Below, one piece after another: positions 17,600 to 25,640 of a DNA stretch of 64,000 nucleotides (its first letter is position 1; each line of letters starts with the position of its first letter). The notes beneath the pieces are model-generated. The model did not search any database. It was not told where the DNA came from and saw only the letters and a list, made by a program, of their open reading frames with translations. The DNA comes from Lentzea terrae (GTDB lineage Bacteria; Actinomycetota; Actinomycetes; Mycobacteriales; Pseudonocardiaceae): positions 67,652-131,651 of the forward strand of contig NZ_QFWW01000034.1 in the NCBI RefSeq assembly GCF_003265345.1, written 5' to 3'. The translations under genes were made by a program, and so were the position numbers.

Positions 17600-18961
17600 T
17601 CAGTGACAGTTCGTGGTGCCGCTGTCGGTGTAGGTCTTGCCCGCTTCCGGGACGAACTGCCAGTCGAAGCTGTTGCTGTGCAACGTCAGCTTCAGCACAC
17701 CGCGGGTGCCGGTGTTGCGGGCCTCGCTGTTCGGCTTGATCGTGCCGAAGCTGTAGGCACCCGCGCCGCCCATGCCCGCGACGAACGTCCTGATGCCGCG
17801 GGCCGTGTCCAGTCCGCCGCTGGGGTTCTGCGGAGCGAACCGCTCGTAGTGGTGGTTGTGGCCGAACAGCACCACGTCCGCGTTGGCGTCGTACAGCGCC
17901 TGGAACAGCGGCCTGGTGGCCGTGGAGGGCGCGTGGTTGGCGCCGCTGGTGAACAGCGGGTGGTGCCAGTACGCCGCGGTGCACGGCTTCGTGTTCGCCG
18001 CGAGGTCCTGGCGCAGCCACTGCTCCTGCGCGCTGCCGGCGGACATGCTGATGTTGGAGTTCAGCGACACGATGTGCCAGTTGCCGAGGTCGTAGGAGTA
18101 GTAACCCCGTCCCGACGGACCGGCCTGCGCACCGAAGTAGTTGTAGTACCCGGTGGCGCCACTGGTGTGGTAGTCGTGGTTGCCCGGCGACGGCCGCGTG
18201 CGCGCCTTGTGCCGGCCCCACGTGGGCTCGTAGTAGGTGTTGAACTGCGACGCGGTGCCGTCCGGGTAGACGTTGTCACCCGTGGTCCACACCGTGCCCT
18301 GGATGTTGTCCAGCAGCGCGGCCGTCGCGGTGTCACCGGAACCGGAGTCCGCGATGTCACCGGCGCCGACGAACACCGGGTCGCCGGGCGGTGGCGTCGT
18401 GCCGCTGGTGATCACGAGCTGGGGCGCCGTGGTGGAGCCGGACTCACGCGAGTCGTAGTCGGCGCCGTCCGAGTTGCTGGAGGTGACGCCGATGCTGAAC
18501 GTGCCGTTGCCCGTGACGTAGCTGGTCACGTCGACCTCGTACCAGGCGTTGCGCACGACCGCGCCGAGGGAGCCGAGCGTGGCGCCGTCGATCGCGGGCT
18601 GGTTGTTCCAGGTGACACCGGTTTCCGTCCAGCTGACGTTGGACATCGACCGGAACGTGCCGCCGTTCGGGCTCTGCGCGTCGGCGACGTCGTCGGTGTG
18701 GATGCGCAGCTTGGCGCTGCTGACCGACTCGGTGAGGCCCGACACGGAGAACTTGAGGAACGTCCGCTTGGTCGACGAGTTGTCGATGCCGAGCTGGCCG
18801 GACGTGCCGTAGTTCGTGCCGGTGGCGGCGTTGTCGACGTAGGTGTCGGCGGTGGGGGTGAACGTGGTGGTGGCCGCTTGTGCGGTGGTGGAGGCGGTGA
18901 GGGTGGCCGCCGTGACGACGACGGTGGTGAGCACGGCCAATGGAGCCCTGCGACGTTGCAT
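17600..18961 (-). CDS. Secreted metallophosphoesterase with N-terminal DNRLRE-type domain
   Basis: From the ATG at 18961 (AAGGAAG nine bases upstream) the protein has 453 residues: a Sec signal ending TAQA, a DNRLRE/CBM96-like beta domain (ADTYVDNAA, RTFLKFSVSG, about 40-185) and a calcineurin-like phosphoesterase domain with all metal-binding motifs: GDIADSG, GDNVY, GNHDYH, HHPLF and GHNHHYERF. It probably hydrolyses a phospho-ester outside the cell. It is divergent from the eCIS structural operon. Streptomyces eCIS has, to my recollection, a metallophosphatase-type effector; the signal peptide here argues for ordinary export instead. Confidence 0.88.
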   Translation of the reverse strand: MQRRRAPLAVLTTVVVTAATLTASTTAQAATTTFTPTADTYVDNAATGTNYGTSGQLGIDNSSTKRTFLKFSVSGLTESVSSAKLRIHTDDVADAQSPNGGTFRSMSNVSWTETGVTWNNQPAIDGATLGSLGAVVRNAWYEVDVTSYVTGNGTFSIGVTSSNSDGADYDSRESGSTTAPQLVITSGTTPPPGDPVFVGAGDIADSGSGDTATAALLDNIQGTVWTTGDNVYPDGTASQFNTYYEPTWGRHKARTRPSPGNHDYHTSGATGYYNYFGAQAGPSGRGYYSYDLGNWHIVSLNSNISMSAGSAQEQWLRQDLAANTKPCTAAYWHHPLFTSGANHAPSTATRPLFQALYDANADVVLFGHNHHYERFAPQNPSGGLDTARGIRTFVAGMGGAGAYSFGTIKPNSEARNTGTRGVLKLTLHSNSFDWQFVPEAGKTYTDSGTTNCH

Positions 18962-19079
18962 GCCAGCGCACTTCCTTGTTGGCGGACATGGACCGTCGGG
19001 AAGGCTAGGGCTCAAATGAGATGCGTGCGGTGATCGTTCGGCGGCAGTTTGGTGAACGGGCGGGAAATCCCCCTCAGGG

Positions 19080-19103
19080 GTGGCTGCCCTTTCGGGCAGT
19101 CAC
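19080..19103. terminator. Short hairpin in the divergent metallophosphoesterase-sheath gap
   Basis: CTGCCC-TTTC-GGGCAG, extended by a wobble pair and GTG/CAC on the outside, gives a 10-bp stem in the 238-base gap 18962-19199. It could end a leader transcript or act as a regulatory hairpin for the structural operon. No U-tract follows. Confidence 0.3.
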
Positions 19104-19162
19104 CGGCTCCCTCCAGCACCGTCGCGGGGTCGTGTCGGGTTTTGGGCGATCGCCGCAGCATG

Positions 19163-19186
19163 TGTCGTACAGGGTTCCGTACGACA
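19163..19186 (+). promoter_or_regulatory. Perfect inverted repeat immediately upstream of the sheath-gene ribosome site
   Basis: TGTCGTAC, 8 bases, GTACGACA: perfect 8-bp arms. It ends one base before the GGGAGG ribosome site (19188-19193) of the sheath gene. It may be an operator for a dimeric regulator or an RNA hairpin gating translation of the whole structural operon. Confidence 0.5.
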
Positions 19187-19199
19187 TGGGAGGCCGTCG

Positions 19200-20714
19200 A
19201 TGCCCACCTATCTCTCGCCGGGCGTGTACGTCGAGGAGGTGGAGGCAGGTGCCCGCCCGATCGAGGGCGTGGGCACCGCCGTCGCCGCGTTCGTCGGGTT
19301 CGCGGCCAAGGGTGAGTTCAACACCCCGACGCTGGTCTCGAACTGGGCGCAGTACACCGACAAGTTCGGCGACTTCGCCGAGGGCTGCTACCTGCCGTTG
19401 GCCGTCTACGGCTACTTCCTCAACGGTGGCAACAACTGCTATGTCGTCCGCGTGGGCGGCTCCCGTTCCGCCGCCGCGCTGCCCGCGGGCCCGCAGGCGC
19501 AGCTGGGCGGCTACCGGGTGTCGGCTCGCGAGCTCAACGCCGGCAGCCTGTCCGTGGAGGTTGGCGACCCCGCCGGGGAGAACCAGCCGGACGACCGCTT
19601 CTCGGTGGTGGTCAAGGACAACGGCAAGGTCGTCGAGACGCACCAGGTGTCGGCCAAGCGCGGCAAGGAGAACGTGCTGACCGTCGTCAACACGGCCTCG
19701 AAGCTGATCACGATCGAGGAGGTCGCGGGGGCGTCGCTGGCCAAGCCGGACAAGGCTTCGGTCGCGTTGCGAGAGGCTCCGGCCCCGCCGCCCGTGCCGC
19801 GCAAGGTCGTGCCCGACGACTACGTGGGCGACGTCGCCGACCGCACCGGTTTCGGTGGCCTGGAAGCGATCGACGAGGTCACGATGGTCTCGGTGCCGGA
19901 CCTGATGAGCTCCTACCAGCGCGGTCTGATCACGCTGGAGGCCGTCAAGACCGTGCAGTCCGCGATCATCGCGCACTGCGAGCTCATGGGCGACCGCATG
20001 GCGATCCTCGACCCGCCACCGGACTTGTCGCCGGACCAGGTCAAGAACTGGAAGCAGACCGAGGCCGGCTACGACTCGAAGTACGCGACGCTGTACTACC
20101 CGTGGATCAAGGTCTACGACCCGTCCACTTCGGACAACATCTTCGTGCCGCCGTCGGGCCACATGGCCGGTGTGTGGGCGCGCAACGATGCTTCCCGCGG
20201 CGTGCACAAGGCTCCGGCGAACGAGACCGTGCGCGGCGCCGTGGCGCTGCAGACGCAGCTCACCAAGGCGGAGCAGGAGCTGCTGAACCCGATCGGCGTG
20301 AATTGCATCCGCGCCTTCACCGGGCGTGGCATTCGCGTGTGGGGCGCTCGGACGCTGTCGTCCGACCCGGCGTGGCGTTACCTGAACGTCCGGCGGCTCT
20401 TCAACTACCTCGAAGAGTCCATTCTGGACGGAACGCAGTGGGTCGTCTTCGAGCCGAACGACGACGCCCTGTGGGCCCGGATCCGCCGGACCATCTCCGC
20501 GTTCCTGGTGATGGAGTGGCGCAAGGGCGCGCTGTTTGGCCTGACGCCCGACGAGGCGTTCTACGTCAAGTGCGACCGCGAGACCAACCCGGCGGAGGGC
20601 ATCGACCTCGGCCAGGTCGTGTGCGAGGTCGGCATCGCGCCGGTCAAGCCCGCGGAGTTCGTCATCTTCCGGCTCGCCCAGATGCAGGGCGGCACCAGTC
20701 TGGTCAACGAGTAA
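19200..20714 (+). CDS. eCIS contractile sheath protein
   Basis: A 504-residue phage tail sheath protein. The start MPTYLSPGVYVEEVEAG and GVGTAVAAFVGFAAKG match the conserved sheath N-terminus; the C-terminal domain (WRYLNVRRLFNYLEESI, QWVVFEPNDDALW, PAEFVIFRLAQ) forms the interlocked mesh that drives contraction. It corresponds to Afp2-4/Pvc2-4, here in a single copy. A middle insertion (about 115-200, Lys/Glu/Pro rich) is the variable surface region. The ATG at 19200 has GGGAGG six bases upstream. It heads the structural operon. Confidence 0.95.
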   Translation: MPTYLSPGVYVEEVEAGARPIEGVGTAVAAFVGFAAKGEFNTPTLVSNWAQYTDKFGDFAEGCYLPLAVYGYFLNGGNNCYVVRVGGSRSAAALPAGPQAQLGGYRVSARELNAGSLSVEVGDPAGENQPDDRFSVVVKDNGKVVETHQVSAKRGKENVLTVVNTASKLITIEEVAGASLAKPDKASVALREAPAPPPVPRKVVPDDYVGDVADRTGFGGLEAIDEVTMVSVPDLMSSYQRGLITLEAVKTVQSAIIAHCELMGDRMAILDPPPDLSPDQVKNWKQTEAGYDSKYATLYYPWIKVYDPSTSDNIFVPPSGHMAGVWARNDASRGVHKAPANETVRGAVALQTQLTKAEQELLNPIGVNCIRAFTGRGIRVWGARTLSSDPAWRYLNVRRLFNYLEESILDGTQWVVFEPNDDALWARIRRTISAFLVMEWRKGALFGLTPDEAFYVKCDRETNPAEGIDLGQVVCEVGIAPVKPAEFVIFRLAQMQGGTSLVNE

Positions 20715-20729
20715 AGGCGGTTCCTCGAC

Positions 20730-21173
20730 ATGGCACTCCCCGATCTCGACACGTCGGTAGGCCACTCGTTCGGCCTTGAGGTCGACGGCATCACGATCAA
20801 GCAGATCTCCGAGGTGACCGGCCTGAAGATGGAGCAGGACGTCATCGAGCTCAAGCAGAACATGGCCGACGGCAAGTACGTCATCAAGAAGCTCCCCGGC
20901 CGCATGAAGGCGGGCGAGGTCGTATTCACCCGCGGTCTCACGGCCGACAACTCCTTCGAGAAGTGGGTGAAGGACTCGCGCTTCGGCAAGATGGGCAGCG
21001 CCCGCAAGAACGGCGTGGTCGTCGTCTACGACTACGAGGGCGCCGCCATCAAGCGCTACAAGATCGTGCGCTGCTGGCCGAAGTCGTTGGAGATCGGCAC
21101 GTTGAAGGCCGGCGACACCTCCGTGCTGACCGAGAAGCTGACGGTCACCTACGAGGAGATGGAAGTCGAGTGA
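20730..21173 (+). CDS. eCIS inner tube protein (gp19-like)
   Basis: A 147-residue T4 gp19/Hcp-like tube protein (Afp1/Pvc1 class), with the family phrases GHSFGLEVDGITIKQISEVTGL and a C-terminal TEKLTVTYEEMEVE strand. Hexamers stack to form the tube inside the sheath. It follows the sheath gene by 15 bases. The C-terminal overlap (GTGA) couples it to the next gene. Confidence 0.95.
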   Translation: MALPDLDTSVGHSFGLEVDGITIKQISEVTGLKMEQDVIELKQNMADGKYVIKKLPGRMKAGEVVFTRGLTADNSFEKWVKDSRFGKMGSARKNGVVVVYDYEGAAIKRYKIVRCWPKSLEIGTLKAGDTSVLTEKLTVTYEEMEVE

Positions 21174-21577
21174 GGCGCTCTTCTTCTGCTGTCGCTGCTG
21201 CTCCTTCGATGCAGACCGAGTTCGCTTTCGAACTGCCGCGCGGGTACGTGGACGACTCCGGGACTGTTCATCGCGACGGTGTGATGCGTCTTGCCACGGC
21301 ACGCGACGAGCTGATCCCGTTGCGGGACGACCGGGTCCGCGAGAACGCTGCGTATCTGACGGTCGTGTTGCTGGGCCGCGTGGTGACTCGCATCGGGTCG
21401 GTCACGGACGTGCACGCCGGCGTCATCGAGGACCTGTTCGCCTCGGACCTGGCTTTCCTGCAGGACATGTACCGCCGCATCAACAGCGAGGGACACACGC
21501 GCTCGGCCGTCGCGTGTCCCTCGTGCGGGCACGGGTTCGAGGTCGACATCTCGGGTGGGCGCCTGGGGGAATCGTGA
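21170..21577 (+). CDS. eCIS tail-assembly-type small protein with a CxxC motif
   Basis: A 135-residue protein with an N-terminal TEFAFELPRGYVDDSGTVHR segment, a helical middle (GVIEDLFASDLAFLQDMYRR) and a C-terminal CPSCGHGFEVD zinc-knuckle-like end. Its length, RSVTDVHA-type core and place between tube and DUF6760 genes fit phage tail assembly/T4-baseplate chaperone-like proteins found in eCIS loci. The single CxxC means a full zinc site would need a partner or a dimer. GTG start overlaps the tube stop. Confidence 0.65.
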   Translation: MRRSSSAVAAAPSMQTEFAFELPRGYVDDSGTVHRDGVMRLATARDELIPLRDDRVRENAAYLTVVLLGRVVTRIGSVTDVHAGVIEDLFASDLAFLQDMYRRINSEGHTRSAVACPSCGHGFEVDISGGRLGES

Positions 21578-21780
21578 CGTACGCGCCATCCCAGCTGTAT
21601 TCGGAGGTCGCGTACGTCGCCTACCACTTCCACTGGTCGCTCGACTCCATTTTGGACCTGGAGCACGGTGAGCGGCTGCGGTACGTGGAGGAGATCGGCC
21701 GCATCAACACGCGGATTTCAGCTGGTTCGGGTTCTGGTTCCGGGTTGTCCGGGTTCTCCGGGTTCGGTTCGGGGAGGTGA
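21574..21780 (+). CDS. DUF6760 small eCIS protein
   Basis: 68 residues. The core LYSEVAYVAYHFHWSLDSIL followed by DLEHGERLRYVEEIGRIN is the DUF6760 signature, seen in contractile-tail loci just after the tube genes (the position of Afp6). The function is unknown. A Gly/Ser-rich C-terminal tail (SAGSGSGSGLSG) follows the domain and is probably disordered. GTG start overlaps the previous stop. Confidence 0.85.
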   Translation: MTYAPSQLYSEVAYVAYHFHWSLDSILDLEHGERLRYVEEIGRINTRISAGSGSGSGLSGFSGFGSGR

Positions 21781-21786
21781 CTTGCT

Positions 21787-24471
21787 GTGTGGCCCTTTCG
21801 GCGGCGTGCTGCTGAACCTTCCTTGCCCGTGGTCCGGGCGGAGTGGCGCTCGTTGCCGCCCCTGCAGCGGGTCGTCGCGCCGCATCCGCTGATCAACCCG
21901 GTGTCGTCCTTCTCGGCCGGGTTGACCGCCTGGCAGAATCCGTCGTTCCTGGCGCCCCTGGCACACGCGGTGGGGCCTGCTGAGCCGTCCGGGTCGATCT
22001 CGGACGTGGCTGCTCCTGCCCCCGAGCCTTCTGGGGCTTCCGAGCCTGCCGGGTGGAAGTCGGTGTGGGGCGGTGCTTCCCCGGCTGGTGCACCGGTCGT
22101 TGCCCGAGCCGTCGAGCCGTCGGCTTCCTCGCCGGTCGTGGTGTCACGGAGTGTTTCGGAGCCGGCTCCCGCGCCCGAGCCGGCTCCCGCGCACGAGCCG
22201 GATGTCGTGGAGGCTTCCTCCTCGGACGCTCCGCCTGCCGAGGAGGAAGCGCCTGCTGTGCAGCGTTCGGTGTCGGCAGAGCCGCCTCCGCCGGTTCGAC
22301 CGAGGAGGTTGGGCCTTGGTGAGCCGATCTCGTCGGTGCTGCAGCGATCGGCGGATCAAGTAGGCAGCTCTGGCGCGACTGTTTTGCCGCTTGCCGCGGC
22401 TACGCCGGCCGTGGCGCAACGGGCTGTCAGTCCGGATGAGCCCGGTGGCGCGACGCCGCCTGCTGGGCTGGCTGGTTCTGAGACCTCTGTGGTGCAGCGG
22501 GTGGCCGGTCCGGACGTGCCCGCTGGTTCTGGGCAGTCTGTCGTGCGGGGTCCCGGGACGCTCACGGATGCCGCGACCGCAGGCGGCGGTTTGCCTGCTG
22601 TGCAGCGGCTTTCGGAGGATGGCGGGCCGAGAGTCCCAGGACTCGGCATGCCGGTCGTTCGGCAGCCTGGCCCGGCGCGGTCGAGCTCAGCGGCGCCCGC
22701 TGATGAGCCGAGTCCGGCCGGGCACCTCGGCGAGCCACCCTCTGGCGGGTCAGGTCCAACCGCCGAGGGAATTGGCTCAGCCGGAGACCCCGGTTGGTCG
22801 GCCTCGGTGACTGACATCGGCGAATCGGCTCCGCTGGCGGGTTTTGCGGAGCAGGTGCCCGTTCTCGACCTCGGTGGCGACTCGTCGGCGGGTGAGGTGG
22901 CTGTGGTTCAGCGGTCCGCCGACTCCAGCGCCGATGTGGCGGAGCGGGCCGCGATGCCGATGGTGCAGCGATCCGCCGACCAGACGAGCACCCAGCCGGC
23001 GGCCAGTCCAGGCGCCGGCTCACCGGCGGTGCAGCGGCTGGTCGGCTCCGCGCCTGACCTGCCGGTGGTGGAACAGTCCGGGCGGCTGGGAGCGGAACCG
23101 GACAACCAGACCGGGACGCCCGCCCTGACCAGGGCCGACTTCACGGAACCTGTGGCGCAGCGGCTGGTCGGGTCCGCCCCGCCGATCGCCCAGACGTCGG
23201 TCCACCAAGGCAACGACGCCGTGGCGGCCCAGGGGACCGCCCAGCTCGCGGCAAACACAGGCAGTGAGGCCGCTGTGGTCCAGCGGACGCCTCAGAATTC
23301 GGTGCACACCGGGACCGCGATGGTCCAGCGGACGGCTCAGGGCTCAGCACACCAGGGCACCGAGGATGCGGTGGTCCAGCGAACATCCCAATTCTCGGCA
23401 CACGTGGGCACCGGAGCCGAGACGGTTCAGCGAGTAGCTGACGCGGGCGACGGGGCTGCGGTGGTCCAGCGGACGCCCCAGTTCTCGGCACACACGGGCA
23501 CCGCAGCCGAGATGGTTCAGCGGGCGGTTGGCGCGGGTGATGTTGCTGCGGTGGTGCAGCGGGCGGCTCCGATGTCGACATACCCAGGTACCGCAGCCGA
23601 GATGGTTCAGCGGGCGGTTGGCGCGGGTGATGTTGCTGCGGTGGTGCAGCGGGCGGCTCCGATGTCGACATACCCAGGCACTGCAGCCGAGATGGTTCAG
23701 CGGACGCCCCAGATCTGGGCGCACGTGGGCACCGGAGCCGAGATGGTTCAGCGGGTAGCTGACGCGGGCGACGGGGCTGCGGTGGTTCAGCGGACGCCTC
23801 AGATCTGGGCGCACACAGGCACCGGAGCCGAGATGGTCCAGCGGGTAGCTGACGCGGGCGACGGGGCTGCGGTGGTTCAGCGGACACCCCAGATCTGGGC
23901 ACACACAGGCACCGCAGCCGAGATGGTCCAGCGGGCAGTTGGCACGGGCGACGTAGCTGCGATGGTGCAGCAGGCGGCTCCGATCTCGACATACGCGGGC
24001 AACGAAGCCCCGATGGTCCAGCGTGCTTTCACGCCGCCGGCGTCCCGGCCACTCGCTCACCTGCAACCAGCCGCGACCTCGCCGATTGCTGCGGCCCTGC
24101 CGGTTGCCGTGGCCCCGGCCGCAGCCCGCACCACGCCTCCAACCGTGGACCACCCCGTGGCCCATCCCGTGGTCCAAGCCATGACCCAGGCCGCGCCCCA
24201 ATTCGCCGTCCAGACCGCGCCCCAAACCGTCACCCAGACCGCGGAGCAGCCGGTCGTCGCCCGCACCACAGACAACGCACCACCCCAGCCCGAACCCGTG
24301 CAGCGGACCGCGGAAGCACCCGTCACACCAACCGAGGCGCCGCAGCCGGGGACACCGCAAAGCCAGAACCCCGAAGAGCTGCTGCGCAAGTTGTACGACC
24401 CCCTGCTGCGCCGGCTCAAGGCCGATCTGTGGCTCGACCGCGAGCGTCGTGGGGCGCTCACCGACCTGTGA
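21787..24471 (+). CDS. Large Pro/Ala-rich eCIS protein with more than twenty VQR motifs
   Basis: 894 residues, low complexity and probably largely disordered. It starts at GTG (GGGGAGG nine bases upstream) with WPFRRRAAEPSLPVVRAEWRS and a short conserved-looking head (PLQRVVAPHPLINPV). Scattered VQR/LQR/AQR motifs follow, then a block of tandem 30-residue repeats (about 495-745) of the form AEMVQRAVGAGDVAAVVQ. It ends in a folded-looking helix (NPEELLRKLYDPLLRRLKADLW), which is the best candidate docking domain. It sits between DUF6760 and the second tube gene, where eCIS loci often have a Pro-rich protein of unknown role. It could be a scaffold, cargo adaptor or unusual tape measure; none is shown. 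Confidence 0.8.
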   Translation: MWPFRRRAAEPSLPVVRAEWRSLPPLQRVVAPHPLINPVSSFSAGLTAWQNPSFLAPLAHAVGPAEPSGSISDVAAPAPEPSGASEPAGWKSVWGGASPAGAPVVARAVEPSASSPVVVSRSVSEPAPAPEPAPAHEPDVVEASSSDAPPAEEEAPAVQRSVSAEPPPPVRPRRLGLGEPISSVLQRSADQVGSSGATVLPLAAATPAVAQRAVSPDEPGGATPPAGLAGSETSVVQRVAGPDVPAGSGQSVVRGPGTLTDAATAGGGLPAVQRLSEDGGPRVPGLGMPVVRQPGPARSSSAAPADEPSPAGHLGEPPSGGSGPTAEGIGSAGDPGWSASVTDIGESAPLAGFAEQVPVLDLGGDSSAGEVAVVQRSADSSADVAERAAMPMVQRSADQTSTQPAASPGAGSPAVQRLVGSAPDLPVVEQSGRLGAEPDNQTGTPALTRADFTEPVAQRLVGSAPPIAQTSVHQGNDAVAAQGTAQLAANTGSEAAVVQRTPQNSVHTGTAMVQRTAQGSAHQGTEDAVVQRTSQFSAHVGTGAETVQRVADAGDGAAVVQRTPQFSAHTGTAAEMVQRAVGAGDVAAVVQRAAPMSTYPGTAAEMVQRAVGAGDVAAVVQRAAPMSTYPGTAAEMVQRTPQIWAHVGTGAEMVQRVADAGDGAAVVQRTPQIWAHTGTGAEMVQRVADAGDGAAVVQRTPQIWAHTGTAAEMVQRAVGTGDVAAMVQQAAPISTYAGNEAPMVQRAFTPPASRPLAHLQPAATSPIAAALPVAVAPAAARTTPPTVDHPVAHPVVQAMTQAAPQFAVQTAPQTVTQTAEQPVVARTTDNAPPQPEPVQRTAEAPVTPTEAPQPGTPQSQNPEELLRKLYDPLLRRLKADLWLDRERRGALTDL
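23269..24030 (+). repeat. In-frame 90-bp tandem repeats in the VQR protein gene
   Basis: Repeats of 90 bp (30 residues) alternate MVQR and VVQR half-units. The copies at 23503-23592 and 23593-23682 differ at only about two bases, which points to recent duplication or gene conversion; other copies diverge more, and a half-unit occurs near 23701-23751. No unique spacers are present, so this is not CRISPR. Confidence 0.9.
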
Positions 24472-24480
24472 GGACATGCC

Positions 24481-24909
24481 ATGACCGCACCAGAGGAAGC
24501 CGTCGCCGTCTGCTTCAGCGTGTCGGTGGACAAGAACGACCTGGGGTCCTTCAACAGTTGTGAGGGGCTCGGGTGCGAGTTCGTCATCGAGCAGCGGGAA
24601 GAGGGCGGCAACAACGGGATGGTGTGGCAGCTGCCCACGCGCATCAAGTACCCCAACGTGAAGCTCAGCAGGCCGGTCACCAGGGACAGCCAGAAGATCA
24701 CCAACTGGATCTCGGGCATGGCCTCGGGCATCAAGAGAAGGACTGCGGTCATCGAGGCGAAAAACCTTGAAGGCAAGACGATCGCGAGCTGGTCGCTGGC
24801 GGAGGTCGTTCCGGTCCGGTGGACGGGGCCGCAGCTGAGCGCCGAGCAGAACAAGGTGGCCATGGAGACGCTCGAGCTGGCGCACCACGGGTTCTTGGAC
24901 GCGCGATGA
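24481..24909 (+). CDS. eCIS second tube-like / tube-initiator protein (gp19-like paralogue)
   Basis: A 142-residue gp19/tube-family protein (FSVSVDKNDLGSFNSCEGLGCEFVIEQ split across residues 12-38, C-terminal VPVRWTGPQLSA) distinct from the main tube. In Afp/PVC a second tube variant (Afp5/Afp7-adjacent) joins the tube to the baseplate hub; gene order before LysM and spike genes fits this. It has two Cys (SCEGLGC) not found in the main tube. Stop overlaps the LysM gene start. Confidence 0.88.
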   Translation: MTAPEEAVAVCFSVSVDKNDLGSFNSCEGLGCEFVIEQREEGGNNGMVWQLPTRIKYPNVKLSRPVTRDSQKITNWISGMASGIKRRTAVIEAKNLEGKTIASWSLAEVVPVRWTGPQLSAEQNKVAMETLELAHHGFLDAR

Positions 24910-25640
24910 CTGTCACGTTCACGAGCGCGGGGGCGAAGACCGCGGCCAAGAAGATGGAACACGCCGTCCTCACGGCGTACGAGCCGCCGAAGCCGGGTGG
25001 GCTGCAGAAGCCGGGGGCGGAACTGGACAAGATCGAGTTTCCGTTCAACCCCAAGGAGCTCAGCCTCGCCAAGAACGCCAAGTGGCAGCGGCAGGCGCAG
25101 CCCAACGCGGCCAAGGCCGGTGTGCCGGAGTTCAAGGGGGCCGAGCCGGCGAAGCTCAGCCTGGAGATCTTCATCGACTCCACCGACACGATGGGCGACA
25201 AGACCATCAAGCTGGTCGAGCGGCTGTTCAACCTGACCGTGCCCACGAAGGAGTCACGAACCAAGGGCAAGGGCAGTCCGCCCTGGGTCATCTTCAAGTG
25301 GGGCACCACGACGGGCTTCCCGAGCTACGTCTCCAGCGTCACGGCCAAGTACACGCTCTTCACGCCCGGCGGCATGCCGGTGCGGGCGGTGTGCACGGTC
25401 AACCTGGAAGAGGTCAGCGGCGAACCCGGCGGCCAGAACCCGACCAGTGGCGCGCTCGCCGCCAGGGACTCGCACACGCTCACCGCGGGCGACTCGCTCC
25501 AGTCCTTGGCCTACCAGGCGTACGGCAACCCCGAGCTGTGGCGGTACATCGCCGAGGCCAACGACATCGACGACCCCATGCGGCTCAAGCTCGGTTCGAC
25601 CGTCCTCGTTCCGGCGTTGGAGGAGATCCAGCATGGCTAA
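24906..25640 (+). CDS. eCIS baseplate hub protein with C-terminal LysM domain (Afp7-like)
   Basis: A 244-residue protein: an N-terminal tube-adaptor-like domain (KIEFPFNPKELSLAKNAKW, EPAKLSLEIFIDST) and a C-terminal LysM module (HTLTAGDSLQSLAYQAYGN and WRYIAEANDIDD, about 198-240). Afp7/gp53-type LysM proteins link the tube to the spike inside the baseplate, so the LysM here need not bind cell wall. ATG overlaps the previous stop; its own stop overlaps the spike gene by eight bases. Confidence 0.9.
   Translation: MTVTFTSAGAKTAAKKMEHAVLTAYEPPKPGGLQKPGAELDKIEFPFNPKELSLAKNAKWQRQAQPNAAKAGVPEFKGAEPAKLSLEIFIDSTDTMGDKTIKLVERLFNLTVPTKESRTKGKGSPPWVIFKWGTTTGFPSYVSSVTAKYTLFTPGGMPVRAVCTVNLEEVSGEPGGQNPTSGALAARDSHTLTAGDSLQSLAYQAYGNPELWRYIAEANDIDDPMRLKLGSTVLVPALEEIQHG

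Noticed and set aside
23269-24030. CRISPR array
   Set aside because: Repeats are contiguous 90-bp coding units in frame, with no unique spacers and no cas genes.
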